A DNA stretch of 64,000 nucleotides from Rhodopirellula halodulae (lineage in GTDB: Bacteria > Planctomycetota > Planctomycetia > Pirellulales > Pirellulaceae). The DNA lies in NCBI RefSeq assembly GCF_020966775.1, contig NZ_JAJKFV010000014.1:62001-126000 (forward strand), given 5' to 3'. A model generated the notes under the pieces. The model was given only the letters and a program-made list of their open reading frames with translations. It made no database searches and was not told where the DNA came from. Shown here piece by piece: positions 36,750-47,100 of the stretch (positions are counted from its first letter, which is position 1; each line of letters begins with the position of its first letter). Position numbers and translations under genes: made by a program.

Positions 36750-38220
36750 TGTCACCATTTTGGGAGGCGGGTTTGCAGGAGGCTTGCTGGCTTGGGTGTT
36801 GGCCAAGCAAGGCGTTCGCGTGCTTCTGCTGCATCGCGGTTGTTTCGGACAGTTTGCGATTGGCGAATCCAGCACGCCCATGGCGGACCTGCTGTTGCGT
36901 CAGATTGGTGGACGCTATGACATGCCGGAATTGGTTTCGTTGTCCACCTATCCAACTTGGAAGGCATCGTTCCCAAATCTTCGATGCGGAAAGAAGCGTG
37001 GCTTCAGCTACTTTCATCATGATGCATCCGATGCAACACAGACTCGCGGCAACCAAAGTCTGTTGGTGACAGCCAGTCCGAGCGATCAATGGTCCGACAC
37101 GCATTGGATGAGATCGGACATCGATCAGTATCTGATTGATCGGGCTCGTCATTGCGGAGCGATCTGCATGGAGGAGGTTGAAGTGGTCGCCGTGACAGGC
37201 GGGACACCCGCCGAAATTCGCTATCGGACGGCGCCGGATGACAACGCTCGCGTCGAGTCCGTTTCAACGAGATGGCTGGTCAATGCGACTGGACGTTTTG
37301 GTGTTCTGCCGGACGAGTTTGTTGAAGCGATCGACAGGAGAGATGTGACGGAGCGTTTGCGAACTCAGACGCGCAGCACGTTTGCTCACCTGCATGACGT
37401 GCGATCATGGTCCAGTTTGCGAGAGCGGTTCGGATTCAAGATTGGTCGGGAACCTTTCGATGCCGATGACGCCGCGCAGCATCATCTGACCGCGGACGGA
37501 TGGATGTGGATGTTGCGATTTGATGGTCACGATCGGGGCGGTATCACGAGCGTGGGTTGGACTCAGCCAATTGCCCGCCCGGTTGCCGATTGGCGTGGCC
37601 GATCAGCGTTGCATGCGATGTTGGACGGCGCGACATTGGCGGAGTCAACTCCGAGTTGGATTTCGATTCCTCGGGTGCAGCGTATGCAGTTGCCCGTCGT
37701 GCTTGAAAACTATGTTGCATTGCCAACAGCCGTGGCGACCATCGATCCGCTGCATAGCACCGGGATCGCTCATGGTTTGCTGGGTGTGGCTCGTTTGGCT
37801 GAAGTGTTTCTTGCGGCCGACGGTGAATGCGGTGAAGCGTTGCAGCGATACGCCCAAGCGGTGGAGTTGGAAGTCCTGCAGATCGACCGAATGGTGGCCA
37901 TGGCCTATCGAAGTTTGCAATCGATGAACCGTTTCGAAGCCATTTCGATGCTTTACTTTGCCGCGGCCATCGCTTCGGAAGAATGGTTGGCCGGTGGTGG
38001 TGATCTGGGCCGAGCTTTCTGGTTGGCGGATCAATCGGGGTTCGTGGATCTGTTGTCTCAGACGGAACGACAATTGGATGCCGATGTCCCCGACGAAACA
38101 CTTTGGGATTGGTTGGAACCGCGACTGGATCCGTATCAAAACGCGGGTTTGCTCAACCGTGAAGCCAACGGGATGTATTGGTACACGGGTGAGGCAAAGC
38201 AGTCGGCCGGTCGTCTGTGA
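36736..38220 (+). CDS. FAD-dependent oxidoreductase, tryptophan-halogenase-like
   Basis: 494-aa single-component flavoprotein. The Rossmann motif ILGGGFAGGLLAWVLA starts at residue 8, and GESSTPMADLLLRQIG matches the GEATxP-type segment of flavin halogenases. DGWMWMLRFDGHDRGGITSVGW sits where halogenases have WxWxIP, but the Ile-Pro is not kept. IDPLHSTGIAHGLLG is the usual FAD-contact end. It could be a halogenase, a monooxygenase or a geranylgeranyl-reductase-like enzyme; the missing Pro weakens halogenation. A 14-base overlap ties it to the radical-SAM gene upstream. No flavin reductase lies nearby. Confidence 0.75.
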   Translation: MKSFDVTILGGGFAGGLLAWVLAKQGVRVLLLHRGCFGQFAIGESSTPMADLLLRQIGGRYDMPELVSLSTYPTWKASFPNLRCGKKRGFSYFHHDASDATQTRGNQSLLVTASPSDQWSDTHWMRSDIDQYLIDRARHCGAICMEEVEVVAVTGGTPAEIRYRTAPDDNARVESVSTRWLVNATGRFGVLPDEFVEAIDRRDVTERLRTQTRSTFAHLHDVRSWSSLRERFGFKIGREPFDADDAAQHHLTADGWMWMLRFDGHDRGGITSVGWTQPIARPVADWRGRSALHAMLDGATLAESTPSWISIPRVQRMQLPVVLENYVALPTAVATIDPLHSTGIAHGLLGVARLAEVFLAADGECGEALQRYAQAVELEVLQIDRMVAMAYRSLQSMNRFEAISMLYFAAAIASEEWLAGGGDLGRAFWLADQSGFVDLLSQTERQLDADVPDETLWDWLEPRLDPYQNAGLLNREANGMYWYTGEAKQSAGRL

Positions 38221-38242
38221 AGCCAGTAGTCTGTGAAGCCAG
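38213..38242 (+). repeat. Short direct repeat at the halogenase-like gene stop
   Basis: GTCTGTGAAGCCAG occurs at 38213-38226, covering the stop codon, and again at 38229-38242 with a 2-base spacer. It probably arose by slippage. Confidence 0.7.
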
Positions 38243-38299
38243 CAACCGGCAACGATCGTGGATGGACGCCGCGGGCTATCGCCGCCCTTTCCCCGACGA

Positions 38300-40981
38300 T
38301 CACTCCAAGAAGGCTTCTTCCTGCTCGTCGGTTTCGATCAAGTGCGCGTTTTGCGTCGCGCGGCAAAGGTCCAAAAGCGTTTGAGTTTGTCGCAGCAACG
38401 TCAGCCATTCGATGTCTTCGTTTGGGGACGCGGCTTCTTCGATCTGTTTGGCCGAATCGACGATCGGTGTCAGGTAGCTCTCGTCAGCAATTTCGCTGAG
38501 GTCACGAGCCAGTGCTCGCAGTTCTTCCAGGTTTTGCGCGTCCATGGCCTCGGCGATGCGTTCGATCTGTTGACCGATCTTGAGCGCGATTGGCTTTGGC
38601 ACGGCGAAGGCAATGCCGGCCGCCGTGGGGACGCCCAGCGCACTTTCGGTGACTTCTGTTTCGACTTTGCTGAGGAAGTGAATGACCAATTCGGCATCGA
38701 ATTGCTTTCCGGCACAGCGTTCCAGCTCTCGAACCGCGGTTGCATGGGAGCGTCCACGACGATACGCATGATCCGAAACAATCGAATCATACGTGTCGGC
38801 AATCGTTAGGATGCGAGCTTCCAGTGGCAGGTCATCCAGTTTGAGTTGACGTTCGATGTCGCCTCGTTCGGTGACCGCGTGGTGCGCCCGGATGATGCGT
38901 TCAAGTTCCGGGCAATGGAAGGTTCCCGCGACCATGTCCAGGCCGATGGTGTTGTGCCGCCGCATGACTTTCCATTCGTCTTCCGTGAGCGGCCCCGGTT
39001 TGTGGAGCACATCGTCCGGCACACCAATTTTGCCGATGTCGTGTAGCAACGCCGCGATTTCAAGCACATAGATGTCTCGCTGGCACACCAATCCCTTGGC
39101 TGTCTTCACGCAAAGGTTGGCGACCCGGCGACTGTGCTCGGCCGTGGCGGGGTCGCGATAGGCGAGTGCGGAAACGAGTGCCGTCACCGCGTGGAATGGC
39201 AGCGATGCCAAATCGGGGTCCGCGATTTCCTCGGGGGTGTGTTCTTCTTCGCCCAAGACATCGACACGATCGGGATCGTAGGCGACGGATTGGTTTCGAC
39301 CACCACGTTTCGCGACGTACAGGCAACCATCCGCTTGGTTGATCAGTTCTTGCACGTCGGTCGCACCGAACTTCAATTCGCTGACACCGAGCGACGCGGT
39401 CAGACGAAGCGATTCGGGATCTTCCAAACGAATGTTCATGATCGCCAAACGCGTGCGTTCGGATTGCTCCATTGCTTCGTCGAGATCATGACCGGGAAGC
39501 ATCACGCAAAATTCCTCGCCACCGTAACGGCAGACGACTTGGTTTTCCTCGTGAAGATCGCGAAGGACCTTGGAGACTTTGCGGAGAACTTCATCGCCCG
39601 TGTGGTGGCCGTACGTGTCGTTGACGCTCTTGAAGTGGTCGACGTCAACCATGAAGCAAGACAGCGGACGACCAGCGTTTCGGTAGTCGACCAAGATCGT
39701 TTCCATGCGTTCGAAAAATGCACGCCGGTTGAGACACCCGGTCAGGGCATCTCGCGTCGCCAGAATCTCGAGTTCCTGGTTCTTCTTTTGAATCTCGTCT
39801 TTACTGAGACGTAACATCGAAAGCATGTTCTCGAGTTCGAGACGGTGCTTTTCGACGTGGGTCACGTCTTGGAAAGTGACCAACGCTCCTTTTTGACGTT
39901 CGTCGTCGCCAATCGATCCCGCGTTGACACTGAAGACTCGATGCACACCGTCTTTGCCCGTCAAGCGAAGAATTTCGCCGACCACGGATTGCCGTTCATT
40001 GATGGCGCGGGTCCAAGGCAGCTCAATCTCTTTGGGTTTGTCTTCGTCGTGGCTGATCACCCACGGCAAGTCACCGGCCAAGCGGTCTTGCAGTTCTTCG
40101 GGTTCGAAACCGTTCGTGTCCAAAAAGTTGTCGTTGGCAAGCACGATCTTGCCTTCTTCGTCCAAGACCAGCAGGCCTTCCGCAAGTGTGTCGAGGGCTT
40201 GTCGAACGCGTTCGGGAACCACCTGGGTACGCGAGAACACGCCGAGGATTCGCATCATGAGGAAGGAGTACGACCCCATGCCGATTACGCTGAAGAAGAT
40301 CAGCAGTCGCAGGATGCCTTGATCCAGCAACGTGCCAAGCGGGCCGGTGGCTGGCGTTCGGAACGTGAATTCCAGACTGCCCCAGGTGCGGTTTTGGATG
40401 GTGATTGGAATGTCCAACCGAATGACTTCGCCATCGAGTTCCGCCGTTGGCTGACGAGGGGAGTCATTGGTTGGTTCGACCCAGCTCGGCACATCGTCTG
40501 TGCTCGCACGGGAAACCGCGGCGGAGTCGTCGCTGGACAGGAACAGCACGTCGTCAAAGTCCGACCGCCCATTGCTGGTTTTGGCGGAGGCATCGGCGCG
40601 GTTGGCGACCGGGTCACCGGAGGCGCTGCCGGTGGGTTTCCAGCACAGACGGTGATGTTTGGTGGCGGATTGCAGAATCCCGCCATCGGTGCGAAGTCCG
40701 GCGGACAACAATGATTCGTTTTGGCGAACCAGTGCTTCCAATGTCGTGTGCAGTTTGGACCATCGATGATGCCGTATGTCATCGATGGCAGCGATCGCTA
40801 CGGTTTCGCAGAATTTACGCCGCGCAGCTTCTTCGGCGACTCGCGAATCGGGGATGAACCCGAGCCACTGAGCTCCGAGGATGAGACCCAATCCGACGCA
40901 CACAAGTGCGAAGGCGAGTCGAAGCGATGCGAAAACGGCTTTGAACAAGAAAATCGATCGAAGGGTGGGGAGTGACGTCAA
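38300..40981 (-). CDS. Membrane sensor with PAS, GGDEF and HD (degenerate HD-GYP) domains
   Basis: 893-aa c-di-GMP signalling protein. TM1 is at about 17-38 and TM2 at about 225-250, enclosing a roughly 185-residue extracytoplasmic sensor. Then come a PAS domain (about 265-385), a short coiled coil, and GGDEF (about 415-575) with RYGGEEFC near 487, an active-site GGEEF. The usual RxxD inhibitory site before it reads EENQ, so product inhibition is probably lost. The HD domain (about 615-760) keeps HDIGKIGVPDD, HNTIG and AHH, but the GYP signature is missing (HHAVTERGDIERQLKLDD). A helical tail follows. The only available start is TTG at 40981. No partner gene is adjacent. Confidence 0.88.
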   Translation of the reverse strand: MTSLPTLRSIFLFKAVFASLRLAFALVCVGLGLILGAQWLGFIPDSRVAEEAARRKFCETVAIAAIDDIRHHRWSKLHTTLEALVRQNESLLSAGLRTDGGILQSATKHHRLCWKPTGSASGDPVANRADASAKTSNGRSDFDDVLFLSSDDSAAVSRASTDDVPSWVEPTNDSPRQPTAELDGEVIRLDIPITIQNRTWGSLEFTFRTPATGPLGTLLDQGILRLLIFFSVIGMGSYSFLMMRILGVFSRTQVVPERVRQALDTLAEGLLVLDEEGKIVLANDNFLDTNGFEPEELQDRLAGDLPWVISHDEDKPKEIELPWTRAINERQSVVGEILRLTGKDGVHRVFSVNAGSIGDDERQKGALVTFQDVTHVEKHRLELENMLSMLRLSKDEIQKKNQELEILATRDALTGCLNRRAFFERMETILVDYRNAGRPLSCFMVDVDHFKSVNDTYGHHTGDEVLRKVSKVLRDLHEENQVVCRYGGEEFCVMLPGHDLDEAMEQSERTRLAIMNIRLEDPESLRLTASLGVSELKFGATDVQELINQADGCLYVAKRGGRNQSVAYDPDRVDVLGEEEHTPEEIADPDLASLPFHAVTALVSALAYRDPATAEHSRRVANLCVKTAKGLVCQRDIYVLEIAALLHDIGKIGVPDDVLHKPGPLTEDEWKVMRRHNTIGLDMVAGTFHCPELERIIRAHHAVTERGDIERQLKLDDLPLEARILTIADTYDSIVSDHAYRRGRSHATAVRELERCAGKQFDAELVIHFLSKVETEVTESALGVPTAAGIAFAVPKPIALKIGQQIERIAEAMDAQNLEELRALARDLSEIADESYLTPIVDSAKQIEEAASPNEDIEWLTLLRQTQTLLDLCRATQNAHLIETDEQEEAFLE

Positions 40982-41198
40982 ATTCGTGTCTGGATCGGAT
41001 CACTCACGTGACGCCAAGCGGCCCGTCGACCGCGGGAAATCCAGACAGAGAATTCCCTTTGGGTAACTCTTCGCCATGAAACGTGTCACACCGTCTGGGA
41101 GTGGTGTTCAGGTGCACCGGCGAGAAAAAGTCATGGAGTTGGTAGCGGCTCGACCGATCGGAACGGTCGTGCCGATAACAACGTTGTTTGCAATGTTG

Positions 41199-44100
41199 CT
41201 AGTCGAGCATTTCCTCCACCCGATCCTGGGCGGCGTCATCCGCCCCCCGGTAGGCCGACAACAGCGATGCCGGGTCCAACATCCGCCAACTTGGTATACC
41301 CGCATACATCGTCGCGATGAACATTCCGCCTCGCAAAGCCCACAGGACGTAACCAATCGATGCGAGTCCCAAGGTCGTTCCGACCGCACCAACGTCAATG
41401 TCTTCGTTCTCATAAGCTTCGTTGATGCGGACGGAACCGTCCTTGGACAGGTGCCATGTCAGCAACGAATTGATTTCAGAGGTGCCCATCAAGTCGTTCA
41501 GCAACCCGTCGCTGCCTGGCAAAGCGTCATAGACGAAGGTTGCTTCGCTCATGCCAAACCGTCGGGGGCCGCGAGCCGCCAGACCGCCTGCCCCGCCAAT
41601 CCCGACACCTCGCGAGTCAGACGTGCCTCCGGTGGGACCGTCTGCTGACTCGCCATCTCCATTTTCCTCGCCAGACCCATCCTGTTTTTGCCGATCGGAT
41701 TGGCTCGTCTCATCGGAGTCTTGCGAGTTGGGATCGATCGGGCCGGTGACACTGTTGCCGTCGGTGCCGCTGCTGGATCCCGAGTCCGAAGAATCGCTTC
41801 CGCTGTCGGAAGATCCGTCGCCGCTATCGCCCGTGCTTCCTCCCGAGTCGCCTCCACCCGAGTCGCCGCTTCCGCTGCCGGATCCGGAGCCTCCGCTGGA
41901 TCCGCCACCGACCACATCGATGGCCACCGTTGCAGTGTTGCTCAACAGCGATCCGTCGTGAGCTTGATACTGGAATGAATCGCTGCCGAAGAAGCCAGAA
42001 TTCGGCGTGTACGTGACGGTCCCATCCGTTGCAACATTCAGTGTTCCGTTTGCGGGATGGACGACAATCACGATCTGCAGTGGGTCGGAATCCACATCGA
42101 CATCGTTGGTCAGGATGTGTGGGCCGGAGAGTACGGTTGGCTGACCTACGGCGACCGTGTAGGTGCCGTCATCGCCGGCGACCGGAGCTTCATTGACGTC
42201 GCGAATTTGGATTGTGAACGTTTGGTCAATGAATGATCCGTCGTCCGACGAACCGCGAATCGTGACGTCGTGAGACGTGTGGCTTTCGAAGTCCAACGAA
42301 GCACCCGCCGCAACGGTGACTTGTCCAGTGCTTACGTCGACATCGAATCGACCGCCGGCGTCGTCCACCATGGCATACTGAATCGAACTGTTGGTGGCAT
42401 CCGAATCGAAGGCGGCGACAGTGAGGCCAACCGTCGATCCAAAAGCAGAGTTCTCGTCGACTTCGTTATTTGAAGCATCCGTATCGCCGGCGGCGGTCGC
42501 GTCGAATTCGTCCACATCATTGATCTGAATCGTGAACGTCTGGCTCTCGCTGGATGAATCGCTCGAGGTGGCGGTGACTTCGATGTCGTAGCTGGCGGCG
42601 GTTTCGCGGTCGATCCCGCCAGCCACCGTGACCACGCCGGTGCTCGGGTCAATCTGAAAGCGACCGCCCGGATTGCTGGTCAGGCTGTAGGTGATCGTGT
42701 TGTTGGTCGCATCCAGATCAAACGCATCGGCCGTGACACCAACGACGGTTCCGCCGATCGAGTTCTCATCGACCTCATTGGAAGCAGCATCGGCGTCAGT
42801 CGGCACGGTGACATCGAATTCATCCACGTCCAAGATGTCGATGTCGAACGACTGCGTGGCGGTGGACCCGTCGGAACTGGCGGCTTGGACAGTGATCGAT
42901 CGCCTCCCGCCAACGGTCTCGCGATCAATGCTGGCGGCCGTGGTGACCTCGCCGCTATTCGGGTCAATTTGAAACAGACCGTCCGGGTTGCTGGTCAAGC
43001 TGTAGGTGATCGTGTTGTTGGTCGCATCCAAATCGAATGCGTCTGCGGTGATTCCTACCGAGGTGCCCGTGGTCGAGTTTTCAGCGACTTCGTTGGCGGA
43101 TGCGTTCACGTCGGTGGGGGTGGAAACGTCAAACTCGTCCGCATCTGTGATCGCGACCTTGAAGACTTCTTGATAGGTAGCCCCCGCGGTGTCGGATACC
43201 TGAACGGTGATCGAATGCGACGTATCGGACTCAAAATCTAACTGCGAGGCGTCGACGACCGTGATCACGCCGGTATTGGGATCGATGGCGAATCGCCCAT
43301 TGGCCGAATCTGTCAACGTGTAAGTCGCCGTGTCACCCGCATCCACGTCGCTGTGAGTGATCGTGCCAACGGAGTCACCATTGTTGGCGGATTCGATGAT
43401 CGTCAATCCAGTGGTCGAGAGATCATGAGGGGTGTCGTTGGCACCTTGGATAGTGATCGTCAATTCCGCGGTGGAGGACGCACCCTCAGAATCTGACATG
43501 GTATAGGTGAAGACTTCTTGCAGTGTGTCGCTGCTGGTTCGCAACGCCTGCACCGAAGGATCGTTTTCATCGACCGCAAAGGTGTAGGTTCCATTGCTGT
43601 TAATTTGGATGTTTCCGTAGGTTCCGTTTACTGTCGATCCCACCGAACCGGACGCACTGGCTTGCGATCCAGCCGCCACCCCGATCACGTTGTGAGTGTC
43701 CGAAACATCGTCATCGGTGTCGTTGCTCAGGACGTTTCCGGTCGCGTCGCTGCCGCTGGTCGCATTCGCGATCCCCCCCGATTCCGTCGCGGTTCCTTGA
43801 TCGGCAATCGCGGATGGACCGTCATTCGTGCCGGTGATCGTCACGGTGACGGTTTCGGTGTCCGACAGGGTGGAGGCGGAATCGTCGGTGGCGCTGATTG
43901 TGTAGGTCAGGATCAGCGTTTCGCCGTCGGCAAGGAAGTCGAACGCTTCGGCGCCGCTGTTGAAATTCCACGTCAGCGTGTCCGTCGTTTCGGTGCCGTC
44001 CAATATCGCTGTCGGCGATACGGACAGGAAGCTTTGCAGCGTCGCGTTGTCGAGCGATCCGGGAACGCTGGACGCGCCGGTGCCCGAAACGGCAACGTTA

Positions 44101-47100
44101 TCGACGGCGGCGGTGACGTTGTCGGCGATGTCGGAATCGCTGACTGTGAACGTGCCTGAATCGGTGAGGCCGCTGTTGGTTTCGGTCAGCGATGACGTGG
44201 CGGGACCGCCCGTGATGATCGGTGCGTCTTCGATCGAGTTGACGGTGACGTTGAAGGTCACATCGGTGAATTCGCCGCGTGCGTCGGTGGCTCGGACGGT
44301 GATCGTGGTCGTTCCGTGTTGTTCGGCGGCGTAGTCCAGTGTCAGTGTTCCCGCACCGTTGTCGATGTTGGCGGAATTCAAGAACGCGGGACTGCTGTAG
44401 CCGATCAGACTGTAGGTTAGCTCGTTGTCGGCGTGTTCGAGATCGCTGAACGCGGCGTCGAGGTCGATGACGGTATCGGGGGCGTCTTCGTTGACGTTGA
44501 CGTCGCCGATGCTGCCGGTCGGATTGCTGTTGAGGAAGATATCGACGGCACCCGAGGGCGAGTCGTATTCGTCGTAAATGGTGAAGCCGACGGAGTCATT
44601 GAGCAACGTGATTGCGTCGAACGTCCCGGCCAGCGTCGTCGACGTGAAGATGTCTTGCAGGTAACCGCCCGCCGTCATGCCGGTGAGGTCGATTTCCAAT
44701 TGCGCGCCGAGGCCCAACGTCAATGTGCCGCCGACCGCGATCGATTCGTAAACGCTGGTGGAGGATGCTGACAAACGAACGATCGCGTCGTTGTCGAGCG
44801 TCAGATCGTTTGTGATCGCGCCAGTGCCGATCAGCAACGAGTCGTCGATCACGACATCGCCGGTCGCGTTAATCGTGTGACCGTTCAAGTCCAACGTGCC
44901 CGAAATCACGTTCACATCTTGAGAGGTTCCGTCGAGCACCAAGTCATCGGCCAAGATCGCCGTGCCGGTGGTCTTGTCGATGTTCAGGCTGCCATCGGAA
45001 AGGTCGTCGCCGGAGATCGTTTGCGTGCCGGTTCCGTTCAGCGTGATTTGCGAGTTGCCGCCGACGCTGGTGTCCGATGACGTGATGTTGCCCGCGACGC
45101 GGATCTCGCCGACGTTCAATGCATTGACGCTGGTGATGGTCAGATCGCCGCCAACGTTCAGCACGCCGGAGATGTTTTTGCTGTAGTTGGAATCGAAAAT
45201 GACGTCATCAAAGTTGATCGACGACGCGGTGATGGTTCCCGAGTTGTTGCCGAAGGTGATGGTGTGCGTCAGATCGGCAACGGTTCCGGCGACGTGATTC
45301 AAAACGCCGTTGATGGTCAGGTCAGTGCCGAACGTCAGCGTGCCGGACGCCTTGTTGATCGTCAGGTGTTCGGCTTTCGCGGTGCCGGTCGTTGCCGAAA
45401 CGATTTGGTTGCCGGTGCCGTCGGCGATGATCATCGTCGTGCCGCTGTAGCTGTCATCGCCGTAGTTGATGTCGCCGGCGACGGTGATCTGGCCGCTGTT
45501 CAGCGTGCCCGCGTTGGTGAACGTGAAATCGCCGTCGACGTCCAGCGTGCCGACGATCACACGTGATCCCGCGACGGTACTGTTTAGAATCACATCGTCA
45601 AACGTTGCCGAACCGGCATCGATCGTGGTGTTGTGACCTTGGAACTCGACGACTTGACCGTTGGTATCCCATCCGCCGGAGGTGTGAGTGAAATCACCGC
45701 CGAGTTCGATATCGTTCAGCAACCGAACGGTTCCGGAGGCTTTGTTGATGACTAGGTTGCCCAGTTCTCCGGTGCCGCCACCGGTCGAGATCGTTTGGTC
45801 GGTGGTTCCATCGAGCGTCAGGACACTGGTACCCGACCAGGCACTGTCGAGCGTCGCGACGTTGCCCGACGCGGTCACGCCCGCACCATTGATCGTGACG
45901 GCGTTGGTGTAGGTCAGATCGCCATCGATATCGAGTCCGCCGACAATGGTGACGGTGTTGCTGTTGTTAAATTCGAAGTCGTCAAAGGTGATTCCGGAGG
46001 CATCAACGATTTGACCGGACGTTCCCGACACGCTGACTTCGTGACCACCAAAGTCGACAGTGCCTTGGCTGTGCGTGAAGTCACCGGCGAAAGACAGATC
46101 GCTCAGGAGAGTCAACGTGCCGACGTGATCGATTTCGATGTTGTCGATCTGCGCCGACGTTTGCAAACTGCGGTCGCCGGTACCGTCGAAGTACAGCGTC
46201 GAACCGTTGGTGTTCAGCGTCCCGCCGGAATGGATGAAGTCGTCACCCAGGTTCAGCGTGCTGCCGTCGATCGTCAGCGTTCCGCCAGTGATGTTGATGA
46301 ATCCTTCCGTGTCGACGTTTTGTCCGTTGGTGTCGACGGTTCCGTCCGCGATGAGAAGGTCGCCGGTGTTGGTTAGGGTTCGATCGAACGTGAGCGTTCC
46401 GGTGTAGCCCGCGTTGACTTGGATTTCGCTGATCGCCCCGGCGAACGCGGCGTCGAGGGTGGAGTCTTTCGTGCTGGTCGCGTTGAACACCACGATGTCG
46501 TCGGCTTCGGGAACCAAGTCGTGGTTCCAGTTGTCCGCATCGGTCCAGTCGTTGGTTGCTCCGCCGCCGTCCCAAACGAACAAGGTTTGGCCGGGATTGA
46601 CTGTGATCGCGACGGTGGTCGAATCGGTCAGTGACCCGTCGTCGACCAAGACGACCAGGGACGCACTGCCGTTGTAGCCGGCTTGCGAGTCGTAATCCAA
46701 ACCGTACAGGGCCGCGTCAATGTCGGCCGTGCTGCCGCTGAACTGCAACGTTCCATCGGTGCCGTCGCCGTCGATGACGGTCAGGCCGCTTGTTTGCGAG
46801 AGAGCGATCGCGGCGTGATCGGCGGTCAAGGTGACGGTCAAGTTATCGCCATCGGCATCATCGGTGTCGAAGACGCCTGCACCCAAGATGTCAAACGTCA
46901 ACGATCCGCCTTCGTTGACCGTCGCCGTGGCGGGACTGGAGACCGTGGGTGCATCGTTGACGTCGGTCACGATGATGCGCGCGACGGCAACGTTGTTGCT
47001 GAATGACGATGCACCGCCGGTGGTGCTGGAGTTGACTTTGGTGCCGGCGGTTGAGCCATCGGTTTGGTCCCAGCCGATGAAAGTCAGGTTGCCTTGTTCA

